Of a stretch of 64,000 bases of DNA, positions 52,534 to 61,287 are shown in pieces; the stretch's first letter is position 1, and every line of letters begins with the position of its first letter. The stretch is taken from positions 62,001 to 126,000 of the forward strand of contig JACPPG010000039.1 of NCBI GenBank assembly GCA_016191115.1. Reading direction: 5' to 3'. Below the pieces are notes generated by a model, which worked only from the letters and a program-made list of their open reading frames with translations, was not told the DNA's origin and ran no database searches. The translations under genes and the position numbers were made by a program. The stretch is from Planctomycetia bacterium. Its GTDB lineage: Bacteria > Planctomycetota > Planctomycetia > Pirellulales > JACPPG01.

Positions 52534-52941
52534 GCGGGCCGTTCCCTGCCCGCTCTTGAGCCGGCCATCGGACTTGCGGTTGCGTAAGTTCCGCATCGGA
52601 ACCCCGAAAACCCCCGGTCTTAGCGGGTCTGAACTGCCGTTCTGCTGGCGAGTCGATCGTGGTACAGTGGAAGAGTGGTGGTAAGTTGTGGGTTCGGCCG
52701 GATATTTTCAGTTGCGCCGGACCTTGCTGGCGGTTTACACAGTTGTTAAGGTTGGCGCAAGCGCTTGAGGGCCCCGGCCCGAAGAGCGTCGCCTGTCCGC
52801 TTTTTCGCTCGGGCTGGTTTTTCCGGCGAGAAGCAGCGAGCGTGTGCCTGCCGACAGTTGACGACCTCCGGGCAATTGGCCCGAAGGCTCGTTTAGTGGA
52901 GGGCGCCGAGAGGGCGCCGTCTGCTGTTCGAGGTAAGGACC

Positions 52942-53406
52942 GTGGACATCGAGCTCAATCTGACTTCGGAGCCGGTCGAGCAGGCTGGCCCGGTCGAGCC
53001 GTTGTGCGTTGAGCCCACGGATTCGATACGCCACGTTCTGCGGCTGCTCAAGGAGCGCAAAGCTCCGAGTCTGCTGGTGTGCCGATCCGGCGTGCTGGTG
53101 GGCATCTTCACGGAGCGCGACGCGCTGCGCGTCATGGCGCGGTCCGTCGACCTGGACACCCCGATCGAGCAGGTGATGGTCAAAAACCCGGTGACTCTGC
53201 GCGCCGGCGAGAAGGTCGCGGTGGCCGTGCAGAAGATGTCCGCGGGCGGCTACCGGCGTTTGCCCATCGTGAACGATTCGGGACGGCCGCTGGGTGTGGT
53301 GCAAGTGTCGGGCATCGTGCACTACCTGGTCGAGCATTTTCCGAAGACGATCTACAACCTCCCCCCCGTGGCGCATCCGGTGATGCAGCAACGAGAAGGC
53401 CCCTAG
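52942..53406 (+). CDS. CBS-domain-pair protein upstream of korAB
   Basis: A protein of 154 residues from GTG at 52942 (GAGGTAAGGA upstream). It is a tandem CBS (Bateman) module: CVEPTDSIRHVLRLLKERKAPSLLVCRSGVLVGIFTERDALRVM and TLRAGEKVAVAVQKMSAGGYRRLPIVNDSGRPLGVVQVSGIV. CBS pairs bind adenosine nucleotides and sense energy charge. It precedes korA by 135 bases on the same strand. The 408 bases upstream (52534-52941) hold no gene I can support and may be leader. Confidence 0.85.
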   Translation: MDIELNLTSEPVEQAGPVEPLCVEPTDSIRHVLRLLKERKAPSLLVCRSGVLVGIFTERDALRVMARSVDLDTPIEQVMVKNPVTLRAGEKVAVAVQKMSAGGYRRLPIVNDSGRPLGVVQVSGIVHYLVEHFPKTIYNLPPVAHPVMQQREGP

Positions 53407-53541
53407 AGAATTCGCCTCTTTGACCGACAAGCGTCTGCTGTTTGCCTCCCGCCCGCCGCGCCCGAAGAATTTGATCGAGCGAACTGGATTTTGATCCGCG
53501 TCGCGCCGTCGTTTCTCATTTAAGGAACAGATTACCCACCC

Positions 53542-55419
53542 ATGGCCACGAGCACTGGAGTTTCGGCTCGCGAGAGCAAGCACGCGAGCAAGCCTGTCGT
53601 CGATCTGGTCGCCGCCACCGTGCGTTTTTGCGGTGACTCGGGGGACGGCATGCAGCTTGCCGGCAATCAGTTCACAAACACTTCGGCGCTGGCCGGCAAC
53701 GACATCGCGACGTTTCCGGACTTTCCGGCCGAGATTCGCGCTCCGCGCGGAACGAAGGCGGGGGTCAGCGGTTTCCAGATCCATTTCGCCGCCAAGGAAA
53801 TCTTCACTCCCGGCGACCAGGTCGATGCCCTGGTGGCCATGAATCCCGCCGCCCTGGTCACCAACCTGGGCGATCTGGTGCGCGGCGGCATCCTGGTGGT
53901 GAACAAGGACGCCTTCGACGACAAGGGCCTCAAACAAGCCGGTTACGAAGAGAGCCCACTCGAGGACCGAACCCTATCGGCGTATCAGGTGTTCCCCGTC
54001 GAGATCACGCGACTGACGCGGCTGGCGGTCGAAGAGTTGGGGCTGGGCGTGAAGGAGGCGGACCGTTGCCGCAACTTCTACGCCATGGGGCTCGTGTTCT
54101 GGCTCTATGACCGATCGCTCGAGCCGACGCTTCGCTACATCGAGGCCAAGTTCGGCAAGCGGCCCGAGGTGGCCGAGGCCAACCGCCGCGCGCTCCGGGC
54201 CGGCTACAATTACGGCGAAACGACCGAGGCTTTTGCCAGCCAGTTCCGCGTCCACAAGGCCGAGCTCGCGCCCGGAACGTATCGCAACATCATGGGGAAC
54301 GAGGCCACCGCCTACGGATTGATCACCGCCTCCATCCGCAGCAAGTGCGAACTGTTCCTGGGCAGCTACCCCATCACCCCAGCCAGCGACATCCTGCACG
54401 AGCTGTCGCGGCACAAGAACTTCAACGTGCGGACGTTCCAGGCCGAGGACGAGATTGCCGCCGTCACCGCCGCCATCGGCGCCAGCTTCGGCGGGGCCAT
54501 GGCCGTCACCACCTCGAGTGGGCCGGGCATCGCGCTCAAGCAAGAAGGGATCGGCCTGGCCGTGATGACCGAGCTGCCGCTTTTGATTATTAACGTCCAG
54601 CGCGGCGGTCCCAGCACCGGTTTGCCGACCAAGACCGAGCAGGCCGACCTGTTGCAGGCCGTGTGCGGGCGCAACGGTGAGTGCCCCGTGCCGGTGATCG
54701 CCGCCCGCAGTCCAGCCGACTGCTTCGACGTCGTGCAAGAGGCGTGGCGCATCGCGACGCGGTACATGACGCCCGTCTTCGTGCTGTCGGACGGATACAT
54801 TGCCAACGGTTCCGAGCCGTGGAAGATTCCCGACGTGAAGGCCATGCCGCCGTTGGAAATCAAGCATCCCTCGCCACTCACCAACGGCGAGGAATTCCAT
54901 CCCTACCAACGGGACGAGCGCTTGGCGCGCCCCTGGGCCTTGCCCGGCACGCCCGGCCTGATGCACCGCATCGGCGGGCTGGAGAAGCAGGACATCACGG
55001 GAAACGTCAACTACGAGCCGGCCAATCACCAGCACATGGTCGACTTGCGGGCCCGCAAAGTGGCCAACATCGCGCAGGACATTCCACCGCAGGTCGTTAG
55101 CGGTCCGCCGCGCGGCAAACTGTTGGTGCTGAGCTGGGGCGGGACGTACGGCGCCTGCGCCACGGCTGCCAGCGAAGTGCAGGCGCAGGGCGGTTCGGTA
55201 GCCCACGCCCACCTGCGGTACCTGAACCCGTTCCCTGCGAACCTCGGCGAGATTCTGCACCGCTACGAAAAAGTGCTCATCCCCGAGCTGAACCGAGGAC
55301 AGTTGCGCTTGCTGGTCCGCGGCGAGTTCCTGGTGGACGCGGCCGGGCTGAACAAGGTGCAGGGCAAGCCGTTCAGCGTCTTTGAAGTCGTCGACAAGAT
55401 CAACGAGCTCCTTCGCTAG
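53542..55419 (+). CDS. korA: 2-oxoacid:ferredoxin oxidoreductase, fused gamma-alpha subunit
   Basis: A protein of 625 residues. The gamma domain comes first ([57 protein letters not shown]), followed by the alpha (pyrimidine-binding) part with [95 protein letters not shown] and the C-terminal VLSWGGTYG. With KorB it oxidises 2-oxoglutarate (or a relative) to acyl-CoA, reducing ferredoxin. Substrate preference within the family is not certain from sequence. Confidence 0.93.
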   Translation: MATSTGVSARESKHASKPVVDLVAATVRFCGDSGDGMQLAGNQFTNTSALAGNDIATFPDFPAEIRAPRGTKAGVSGFQIHFAAKEIFTPGDQVDALVAMNPAALVTNLGDLVRGGILVVNKDAFDDKGLKQAGYEESPLEDRTLSAYQVFPVEITRLTRLAVEELGLGVKEADRCRNFYAMGLVFWLYDRSLEPTLRYIEAKFGKRPEVAEANRRALRAGYNYGETTEAFASQFRVHKAELAPGTYRNIMGNEATAYGLITASIRSKCELFLGSYPITPASDILHELSRHKNFNVRTFQAEDEIAAVTAAIGASFGGAMAVTTSSGPGIALKQEGIGLAVMTELPLLIINVQRGGPSTGLPTKTEQADLLQAVCGRNGECPVPVIAARSPADCFDVVQEAWRIATRYMTPVFVLSDGYIANGSEPWKIPDVKAMPPLEIKHPSPLTNGEEFHPYQRDERLARPWALPGTPGLMHRIGGLEKQDITGNVNYEPANHQHMVDLRARKVANIAQDIPPQVVSGPPRGKLLVLSWGGTYGACATAASEVQAQGGSVAHAHLRYLNPFPANLGEILHRYEKVLIPELNRGQLRLLVRGEFLVDAAGLNKVQGKPFSVFEVVDKINELLR

Positions 55420-55441
55420 TAAGCACGAGAAGAGAAATCGA

Positions 55442-56464
55442 ATGAGTACCGATACTTCCTTGCCTGTCTTGACTCCCAACGATTTTGCCAGCGACCAGGA
55501 CGTTCGCTGGTGCCCCGGCTGCGGCGACTATTCGATCCTCGCGCAGATGAAGAAGATTCTGCCTTCGCTGGGAGTCCCGCGCGAGAAAATGGTGTTCGTC
55601 TCGGGGATCGGCTGCTCCAGCCGCTTTCCCTACTACATGAACACCTACGGCATCCACTCCATCCACGGACGCGCCCCGGCCGTGGCCACGGGACTCAAGG
55701 CCAGCCGGCCCGACTTGACGGTATGGGTCATCACCGGCGACGGCGACGGGCTGAGCATCGGCGGCAACCACCTCATGCACGCCATCCGCCGCAATCTCGA
55801 CGTCAACGTGGTCCTGTTCAACAATCGCATCTACGGCCTGACTAAAGGACAGTATTCGCCCACGTCTCCCCTTGGCAAGGTGACCAAAAGCACGCCCATG
55901 GGCGCCATCGACAATCCCTTGCACCCGCTCTCGATCGCCATCGGTTGCGAGGGCACCTTCGTCGCCCGCTCGATCGATACCAACATCAAGCACCTGGGCA
56001 TGGTGCTGAAGCGCGCGGCGGAGCACCGCGGCACGTCGTTCATCGAGGTCTATCAGAATTGCAACGTGTTCAACGACGGCGCCTTCGAGTACGCCACCGA
56101 CCGCGAGACCAAGGCCGATACGACGATCGAGCTGGAGCACGGCAAGCCGCTGATCTTCGGCAAGAATCGCGACAAGGGCATCCGCCTCAACGGCATGAAC
56201 CCGGAGATCGTCGAGCTGGGAAAGGGCATCAGCGAGGACGACCTCTTGTTCCATGACGAGCAAGCGCCCGAGCCCAGTCTGGCGTACCTGCTGAGCCGCA
56301 TGACGTATCCCGAGTTCCCCGAGCCGATCGGCGTCTTCCGCGCGGTGGACCGGCCGATGTATGATGAGCTGCTCAATGCCCAGATCGCCGAGGCCAAGAA
56401 GACCCGCGGCGAGGGGGACTTGAACAAGCTCTTCCGCGCTGGCGACACGTGGGTTGTGGAATAA
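55442..56464 (+). CDS. korB: 2-oxoacid:ferredoxin oxidoreductase beta subunit
   Basis: A protein of 340 residues from ATG at 55442, 22 bases after korA. It has the [4Fe-4S]/TPP beta-subunit motifs WCPGCGDYSILAQMKKIL, GIGCSSRFPYYMNTYGIHSIHGRAPAVATGLK, the TPP-Mg motif GDGDGLSIGGNHLMHAIRRNLDVNVVLFNNRIYGLTKGQYSPTS and a conserved late Cys in QNCNVFND. The 2-oxoglutarate/2-oxoacid type is favoured by the alpha partner. No ferredoxin gene is adjacent. Confidence 0.93.
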   Translation: MSTDTSLPVLTPNDFASDQDVRWCPGCGDYSILAQMKKILPSLGVPREKMVFVSGIGCSSRFPYYMNTYGIHSIHGRAPAVATGLKASRPDLTVWVITGDGDGLSIGGNHLMHAIRRNLDVNVVLFNNRIYGLTKGQYSPTSPLGKVTKSTPMGAIDNPLHPLSIAIGCEGTFVARSIDTNIKHLGMVLKRAAEHRGTSFIEVYQNCNVFNDGAFEYATDRETKADTTIELEHGKPLIFGKNRDKGIRLNGMNPEIVELGKGISEDDLLFHDEQAPEPSLAYLLSRMTYPEFPEPIGVFRAVDRPMYDELLNAQIAEAKKTRGEGDLNKLFRAGDTWVVE

Positions 56465-56470
56465 ATCGCC

Positions 56471-56992
56471 ATGGTTATCTGCCCGCTCTGCCAGGCTGAG
56501 AACATCGACGGCGCTGACGAGTGCGAGCAATGTCAGCAGCCGCTGGGGTACCTGAGCAGGCCGCGCGCCTCTTCGCCGCTGGAGCGCAGCATCCTCAAGG
56601 ACCGGGTCTTCTCCCTCGGCCCGCGCACCCCGCTTTCCGTCGACGCCGCTACACCGGTCGCCGAAGTGCTGCGGCTGATGGTCGACGAGAGCGTCGGCTG
56701 CGTCGTCATCACGCGCGACGATGACATGGTGGGCATCTTCACCGAGCGCGACGCCCTGATGCGGCTCAACGTCGACGCGGCCGACCACGCCGAGCGCCCG
56801 ATCCGCGACTTCATGACCGGCTCGCCCGAAACGATCGAACTGGATGCGCCGATTGCCTTCGCCTTGCACAAGATGGACGTCGGCGGCTACCGGCACATCC
56901 CGGTGATGAACGAAGGCAAGGTCACCGGCGTCATCTCGGTCCGCGACATCTTGCGGCACATCACCGAAGGGCTGATGTCGCGCAAGGCGTAA
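56471..56992 (+). CDS. Zinc-ribbon plus CBS-pair protein downstream of korAB
   Basis: A protein of 173 residues, only six bases after korB. An N-terminal zinc ribbon (CPLCQAENIDGADECEQCQQP; Cys4, Cys7, Cys18, Cys21) is joined to two CBS repeats (SVDAATPVAEVLRLMVDESVGCVVITRDDDMVGIFTERDALMRLN, ETIELDAPIAFALHKMDVGGYRHIPVMNEGKVTGVISVRDILRHI). It could be an adenylate-responsive regulator of the enzyme. It forms a tight operon with korAB, and the upstream CBS protein mirrors it. Confidence 0.88.
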   Translation: MVICPLCQAENIDGADECEQCQQPLGYLSRPRASSPLERSILKDRVFSLGPRTPLSVDAATPVAEVLRLMVDESVGCVVITRDDDMVGIFTERDALMRLNVDAADHAERPIRDFMTGSPETIELDAPIAFALHKMDVGGYRHIPVMNEGKVTGVISVRDILRHITEGLMSRKA

Positions 56993-57017
56993 GCAGGTCT
57001 CCAGCCGCGCCCGCGCG

Positions 57018-57716
57018 ATGAACTATTTTGCCCACGGCCGCGCATTCGTCGACGATCCCTGGTTTCTGGCCGGGACGGCCGTGCCCGACTGGTTGAACGT
57101 GTCGGACCGCGGGGCGCGGGTCCGGGCGAAGCACGCGCAAGCGCTCGTGGACGATCCGGACCCGGTCGTGGCGGCGCTGGCGCGGGGCATTGCCCAGCAC
57201 CATCGCGACGACGCCTGGTTTCACGAGACGGCCGCCTTTGGCGAGCTATGTTGGCGGTTTACCGCGCAATTGCGCGAGTTGCTGGCGCCCGACGCAGGGC
57301 TGCGGCCCAGCTTCCTCGGCCACATTCTGGTGGAAATCCTGCTCGATGCGACGCTGGTGGCCGACGATCCGCAGCGCCTTCGCCAATACTACCAGGCAAT
57401 AGACTCGCTCGATCCGGCGGCGGTCGAGGCTGCGGTAAACCGCATGGCCCCCCGGCCGGCCGTGCGGTTGGCCCAGCTCCTGCCCCTTTTTGTTTCCGAG
57501 GGATTCTTGTGGGACTACGCCGACGATGGCAAACTGTGTTACCGCTTGAATCAGGTGATGCGCCGGGTGCGGCTGCCGGCGGTGCCTGGCGTCTTGCGAA
57601 AGTTCCTGCCCCAAGCCCGCCAGGAAGTTACCGCGCGTAAGGGTGACCTGCTCGCGCGACCGCCAGCGTCCGGCGCCCACCAGCCCACGAGCGCACCGCA
57701 CAGGAGCCCCTCATGA
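57018..57716 (+). CDS. Conserved hypothetical protein (ACP-phosphodiesterase-like?)
   Basis: A protein of 232 residues starting MNYFAHGRAFVDDPWFLAGTAVPDWLNVSDRG, with many histidines and acidic residues (IAQHHRDDAWFHETAAFGELCW, FLGHILVEILLDATLVAD). The start and the helical pattern recall the acyl-carrier-protein phosphodiesterase (AcpH) group, a distant HD-domain relative, but I would not commit. Its stop overlaps the next ATG by four bases (ATGA), so it is coupled to the isomerase-like gene, 25 bases after the CBS gene. Confidence 0.65.
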   Translation: MNYFAHGRAFVDDPWFLAGTAVPDWLNVSDRGARVRAKHAQALVDDPDPVVAALARGIAQHHRDDAWFHETAAFGELCWRFTAQLRELLAPDAGLRPSFLGHILVEILLDATLVADDPQRLRQYYQAIDSLDPAAVEAAVNRMAPRPAVRLAQLLPLFVSEGFLWDYADDGKLCYRLNQVMRRVRLPAVPGVLRKFLPQARQEVTARKGDLLARPPASGAHQPTSAPHRSPS

Positions 57717-58573
57717 AGTTCGGGATGAATCTGCTTTTGTGGACCGACAATCTCACCGAGGCGCATCGTCCCGTGCTGGAGAGCCTGAAGCGGATGGGCT
57801 ACGACGGGATCGAGGCCCCGATCTTCGACTTGAACCCCGACAAGTTCGCTGCCGTCGGCCTGTGGCTGGACGACATGGGGCTCGCGCGGACGGCCGTGAC
57901 GTGCCGCGGGCCGGACGAGAATCCGGCCTCAGCGGACGCGAAGATTCGCGCCGCCGGCGTGGCCGCCAACAAACTGGCGCTCGATTGCTGCCAGGCGGCG
58001 GGCATGAACATCCTAGCCGGCCCGTTTCATTCAGCGCTCGGCTACTTCACCGGCAACGGGCCCACGCCCGACGAGTGGAAATGGGCCGTCGGCAGCATGC
58101 GCGAAGTGGCCGAGCACGCGGCCACGTGCGGCGTGACGCTGGCCGTCGAGTACCTGAACCGCTTCGAGTGCTACCTGTTGAACTGCGTCGCCGACACCGT
58201 GCGATTCGTCAAGGAGGTCGACCATCCGAGCTGTCGCATGATGTACGACACGTTCCACGCCCACATCGAGGAGAAGAACCCGGTCGACGCCATCAAGGCC
58301 TGCGCGGACTGCACGGTGCACGTGCACATCTCGGAAAACGACCGCAGCACGCCGGGCCAAGGGAGCGTTCCATGGGGGGCCACGTTCGACGCCTTGCGCG
58401 AGACGGGCTACGACGGCTGGTTAATGATCGAGGCCTTCGGCCTGGCGCTGCCGGCCCTGGCCGCGGCCACTAAGATCTGGCGCCGGATGTTCACGACCGA
58501 AGAGCAGCTCGCGGCCGAGGGTCTTGAATTCATGAAGCGCGAATGGAGCCGACGGGCGGCCGTGGTGGCGTAG
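57713..58573 (+). CDS. TIM-barrel sugar isomerase/epimerase
   Basis: A protein of 286 residues of the xylose-isomerase-like AP_endonuclase_2 fold: MKFGMNLLLWTDN, GYDGIEAPIFDL, GVTLAVEYLNRFECYLLN with the metal Glu, MMYDTFHAHIEEKNP, HVHISENDRSTPGQGSVPW with the His/Glu metal site, and GWLMIEAFG. This resembles D-tagatose/psicose 3-epimerases. It reads through from the coupled upstream gene. Substrate not known. Confidence 0.85.
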   Translation: MKFGMNLLLWTDNLTEAHRPVLESLKRMGYDGIEAPIFDLNPDKFAAVGLWLDDMGLARTAVTCRGPDENPASADAKIRAAGVAANKLALDCCQAAGMNILAGPFHSALGYFTGNGPTPDEWKWAVGSMREVAEHAATCGVTLAVEYLNRFECYLLNCVADTVRFVKEVDHPSCRMMYDTFHAHIEEKNPVDAIKACADCTVHVHISENDRSTPGQGSVPWGATFDALRETGYDGWLMIEAFGLALPALAAATKIWRRMFTTEEQLAAEGLEFMKREWSRRAAVVA

Positions 58574-58655
58574 CGTATCGTGGGATTTCGATCGAGGATT
58601 CGACGTTGAAGGGGACAGAGCGATGCACGATCCCGGCGCTCATCTGAGCACGCCC

Positions 58656-58785
58656 TAGCTAGTTTGCTTGACCTTGAGCAACAGACGGCGGGCCGCCAGA
58701 CGGTGCGCTGGAAGAAGCGATGCGCTAAACCCCGCCGGGCGGCGAGGTGCGCCGAGAGCACGTTCGTGTCCAGCAGGAAGCTCAT
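58656..58785 (-). pseudogene. Truncated VapC-type PIN-domain toxin
   Basis: Starts MSFLLDTNVLSAHLAARRGLAHRFFQ, the N-terminus of a PIN toxin with its first catalytic Asp (LDTNV), and overlaps the antitoxin stop by ATGA. After about 26 residues the frame no longer resembles a PIN domain and the later acidic residues are absent, so the toxin is lost by deletion. The ORF continues to 58408 only by chance. Confidence 0.6.
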
Positions 58786-59027
58786 TCCGCTGGCTCCCGG
58801 CGCGCGTCCCGCTTCCGATCTTTGGAAACCTGCTCCAGGATTCTGTCATCCTCCCCGGTCCAATGAGCGGCCATCATGCCCGCCGCCGACTCGGCGCTGC
58901 CGGGCTTCCAACCTGGGGGAGGACCGTGCGGTCGCTTCATGCGCACGACGATCTCGACTTTGCAGCCATCGGCGATCCCGGATCGTTCTCCAATTCGATC
59001 GTTCGCCCGTGGACGATTCCCTGCATG
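58782..59027 (-). pseudogene. Frameshifted antitoxin of the VapC pair
   Basis: From ATG 59027 the frame reads QGIVHGRTIELENDPG, the start of a common planctomycete antitoxin. The expected next residues, IADGCKVEIVVRMK, lie in another frame, so one A seems to be missing near 58977 (GGATC for GGAATC). The second frame goes on through HWTGEDDRILEQVSKDRKR to the TGA that overlaps the toxin start. A sequencing error could also explain the single base, but the truncated toxin supports real decay. Confidence 0.6.
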
Positions 59028-59122
59028 ACTCTGGCATTCATCGCGACATCCGCCCCGTTCCGGCCAGACAACCTTTGCCACCTAACTAAGGATCGACCGG
59101 AAAATAACTTCTCCTCAATACC

Positions 59123-59279
59123 CAGGGCCATTCTGTTTTTCAAAATGGCGAGGCGGGAAAATGGGACTGGCTCCGAGCATAAACAGCGCAAGCCCTTTCA
59201 GACCAACGTTGCGTCTCGGTGCCTGTCCCACTTTCCCGTCGCTGCGCCGCCGGCAAGCTTAAATCTGTGAACGGCCCTG
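59123..59279 (+). mobile_element. 157-bp MITE-like element, copy 7 (orientation A)
   Basis: Full length, with perfect 10-bp flanking duplications CCTCAATACC at 59113-59122 and 59280-59289. It lies between the decayed toxin-antitoxin pair and scpB, in the 918-base stretch 58574-59491. Confidence 0.95.
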
Positions 59280-59291
59280 CCTCAATACCCT

Positions 59292-59330
59292 CGCCCCTTG
59301 CGGGAGAGGGCACCCGCGAGGGGTCAGAGA
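59292..59330. repeat. GC-rich hairpin (CTCGCCCC / GGGGAG-type)
   Basis: CCCTCGCCCCTTGCGGGAGAGGG and GCACCCGCGAGGGG make a stem with slippage. This is one of several palindromic intergenic motifs, with no coding content upstream of scpB. Confidence 0.4.
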
Positions 59331-59491
59331 ATCAGGAAGTTATTTTTCAGTCGATCCTGGTCACGCCCGCCAAGGCCAACAGTTCCCACGTCCCACCGGC
59401 CTTGTCGGCCTTCGGCCGCCTGCCCTATAGTGCGCTGCATGGAGCCTTTTGCCCATTCCGTATGTGGCAGCGGCGAAGTAATTTACCTGGC

Positions 59492-60238
59492 ATGCCCGAA
59501 AATACCAGCCATCCCGTGTCCACCAGCGAGCCCGACGGGCCGCTTGCGTGGCCGCCGGACGATCGTGGGCTGTCATTGGAGGCCCTCACCGCCGGCTTCG
59601 CAGAGATGCTGGCCGGCGGGCAGGACCCTTACGCCCCGGTGGCCGATCCGGTGGCGGCGTTTGGTCCCGGTGCGGCGGCCGGCGCGGAGCGCACCGCCGA
59701 GCTGCCTGGTCCCGACGTGACGCCGCGGACGATCCTCGAGGCGATGCTATTCGTCGGCCATCCGCAAAACGAGCCGCTCCTGCCGGAGCGCGTGGCCGGC
59801 CTGATGCGTGGGGTGCGCCCAGCGGAGATCGACGAATTGGTGCGCGAACTGAACGCTCGTTACCGCGCGGACAACTGTCCGTATGAGATTCATGCCGATG
59901 GGGCCGGCTATCGTCTTGTTCTGCGGGAGGAATACGCCGCGTTGCGGGACCGCGTCGCTGGTCGGCGGCGCGAGGCGCGCCTGTCGCGGGCCGCGATCGA
60001 AGTTTTGGCTCTCGTGGCGTACAACGAGTCGATCACGTCCGACGAGATCTCGAGGATCCGCGGGCGGCCTAGCGGCGGGCTGTTGGCCCAGCTCGTGCGG
60101 CGACGGTTGCTAAAAATCGAGCGAGTCGAGGGGCGCCCACGTCAGGCACATTACTCGACGACCGAGCGATTCCTGGAATTGTTCGGGCTGGCGAGCCTGG
60201 CCGACCTGCCGCGGAGCGAACAGGTGGAGCAGAAGTGA
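59492..60238 (+). CDS. scpB: Segregation and condensation protein B
   Basis: A protein of 248 residues from ATG at 59492 (MPENTSHPVST). After a Pro/Ala-rich head (1-68) come the two winged-helix domains of ScpB: TILEAMLFVGHPQNEPLLPERVAGLM, IDELVRELNARYRADNCPYEIHADGAGYRLVLREEY and LSRAAIEVLALVAYNESITSDEISRIRGRPSGGLLAQLVRRRLLKIERVEGRPRQAHYSTTERFLELFGLASLADLP. ScpB binds ScpA and SMC in chromosome condensation. scpA is not adjacent. The frame to 59219 lies in MITE copy 7. Confidence 0.9.
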   Translation: MPENTSHPVSTSEPDGPLAWPPDDRGLSLEALTAGFAEMLAGGQDPYAPVADPVAAFGPGAAAGAERTAELPGPDVTPRTILEAMLFVGHPQNEPLLPERVAGLMRGVRPAEIDELVRELNARYRADNCPYEIHADGAGYRLVLREEYAALRDRVAGRRREARLSRAAIEVLALVAYNESITSDEISRIRGRPSGGLLAQLVRRRLLKIERVEGRPRQAHYSTTERFLELFGLASLADLPRSEQVEQK

Positions 60239-60282
60239 CAGAGCAACTAGCAACTAACGACTGCGACCAATGACTAGCTCGG
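60239..60282. repeat. Period-7 array (AGCAACT / ACGACTG)
   Basis: AGCAACTAGCAACTAACGAC at 60242-60261, then GCGACCAATGACTAGC, starting four bases after the scpB stop. No opposite arm found. The rest of 60283-60579 contains no gene I can support. Confidence 0.55.
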
Positions 60283-60579
60283 AGCTGGCGCCCGCTTCTA
60301 CGGTTCGACTCGTAAGTTGTGCCTGCAATTGCTCTTAAGCGCGCATCGCATATGCGCAGACAACCGGCGACCGAATCTATAGAATGGGAGCTTGGTGCGG
60401 CTGGTGCCGCATCTGGCCTGTCCGGTGAGGCTCCTGCCCAACAGCATCCTCCGCATCGAACTGCCTTCCCGTTGGCGGACGCACACTGAAGTGCGTCCGA
60501 TCATCTATCGAGCAGGATTCGCCTCCAGCACTCCTTCGGAACGCCTCTCGGGGTGTCCCGTCTCCTGCTGGCTCCAGGT

Positions 60580-61278
60580 ATGCCCGAAAACGTTCCGTAT
60601 ATCCATTTGCGCGCGACGTCCCCGGCGGTGTTGCCGTCGCTATTGATGTGCGACTTCGGCCACCTGGCCGATGAGATCGCCCGTTGCGAGGCCGCCGGCG
60701 CGCCGGGCTTGCACCTCGACGTGATGGATGGGCATTTCGTGCCGAACCTCAGCTATGGGCTACCCTTGGTGGAGACCGTCCGCCGCCTGACCCGGCTTCC
60801 GCTCGAGACGCACCTGATGATCGCTCAGCCGGAAGAGTACGTGGGCCGGTACATCGACGCCGGCGCCGACGTGGTGACGTTCCACGTCGAGGCGACCGCC
60901 GACCCCCGGTCGGTGCTAGCGGAGGTGCGGATGCGCGGCGCAAAGGCGGGCCTGGCGTTCAATCCGCCCACGCCCCTGGCGGCCGTCGAGCCATTTCTCG
61001 ACGAGTGCGACCTGGTGCTGGTGATGAGCGTGCACCCGGGATTCGGAGGGCAGGAGTTCGAGCCGGTGGCGCTCGACAAGCTGCGCCAGTTGCGCGCTCG
61101 CGAGGGGATGCGGGCCGCGCTAGAGATCGACGGCGGCATCAACGAGCACACCATCGCCGCCGCGGCCGAGGCGGGGGCCCACCTGTTCGTCGTCGGTTCG
61201 GCGATTTTTCATACCAAGGACTATCGGGCCACGATCGGCCACCTGACCGATTTGGCCAAGACCCGCGTTACAACCTGA
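60580..61278 (+). CDS. rpe: Ribulose-phosphate 3-epimerase
   Basis: A protein of 232 residues from ATG at 60580. It is a TIM barrel with the Rpe metal/catalytic sites: VLPSLLMCDFGHLADEI, GLHLDVMDGHFVPNLSYG (His/Asp), ETHLMIAQPEEYV, VTFHVEA, GLAFNPPTPL, LVLVMSVHPGFGGQEF, and ALEIDGGINEHTI with the second Asp, then GSAIFHTKDYRATI. It interconverts ribulose 5- and xylulose 5-phosphate in the pentose phosphate pathway. The N-terminal 10 residues (MPENVPYIHL) look like those of scpB and may be a leader copy. It is followed 9 bases later by the phosphatase-like gene. Confidence 0.92.
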   Translation: MPENVPYIHLRATSPAVLPSLLMCDFGHLADEIARCEAAGAPGLHLDVMDGHFVPNLSYGLPLVETVRRLTRLPLETHLMIAQPEEYVGRYIDAGADVVTFHVEATADPRSVLAEVRMRGAKAGLAFNPPTPLAAVEPFLDECDLVLVMSVHPGFGGQEFEPVALDKLRQLRAREGMRAALEIDGGINEHTIAAAAEAGAHLFVVGSAIFHTKDYRATIGHLTDLAKTRVTT

Positions 61279-61287
61279 CTACCACAC

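Noticed and set aside
52659..53012. 117-codon frame ahead of the CBS gene
   Set aside because: No domain or ribosome-binding site, and it overlaps the well-supported CBS gene; better read as leader.
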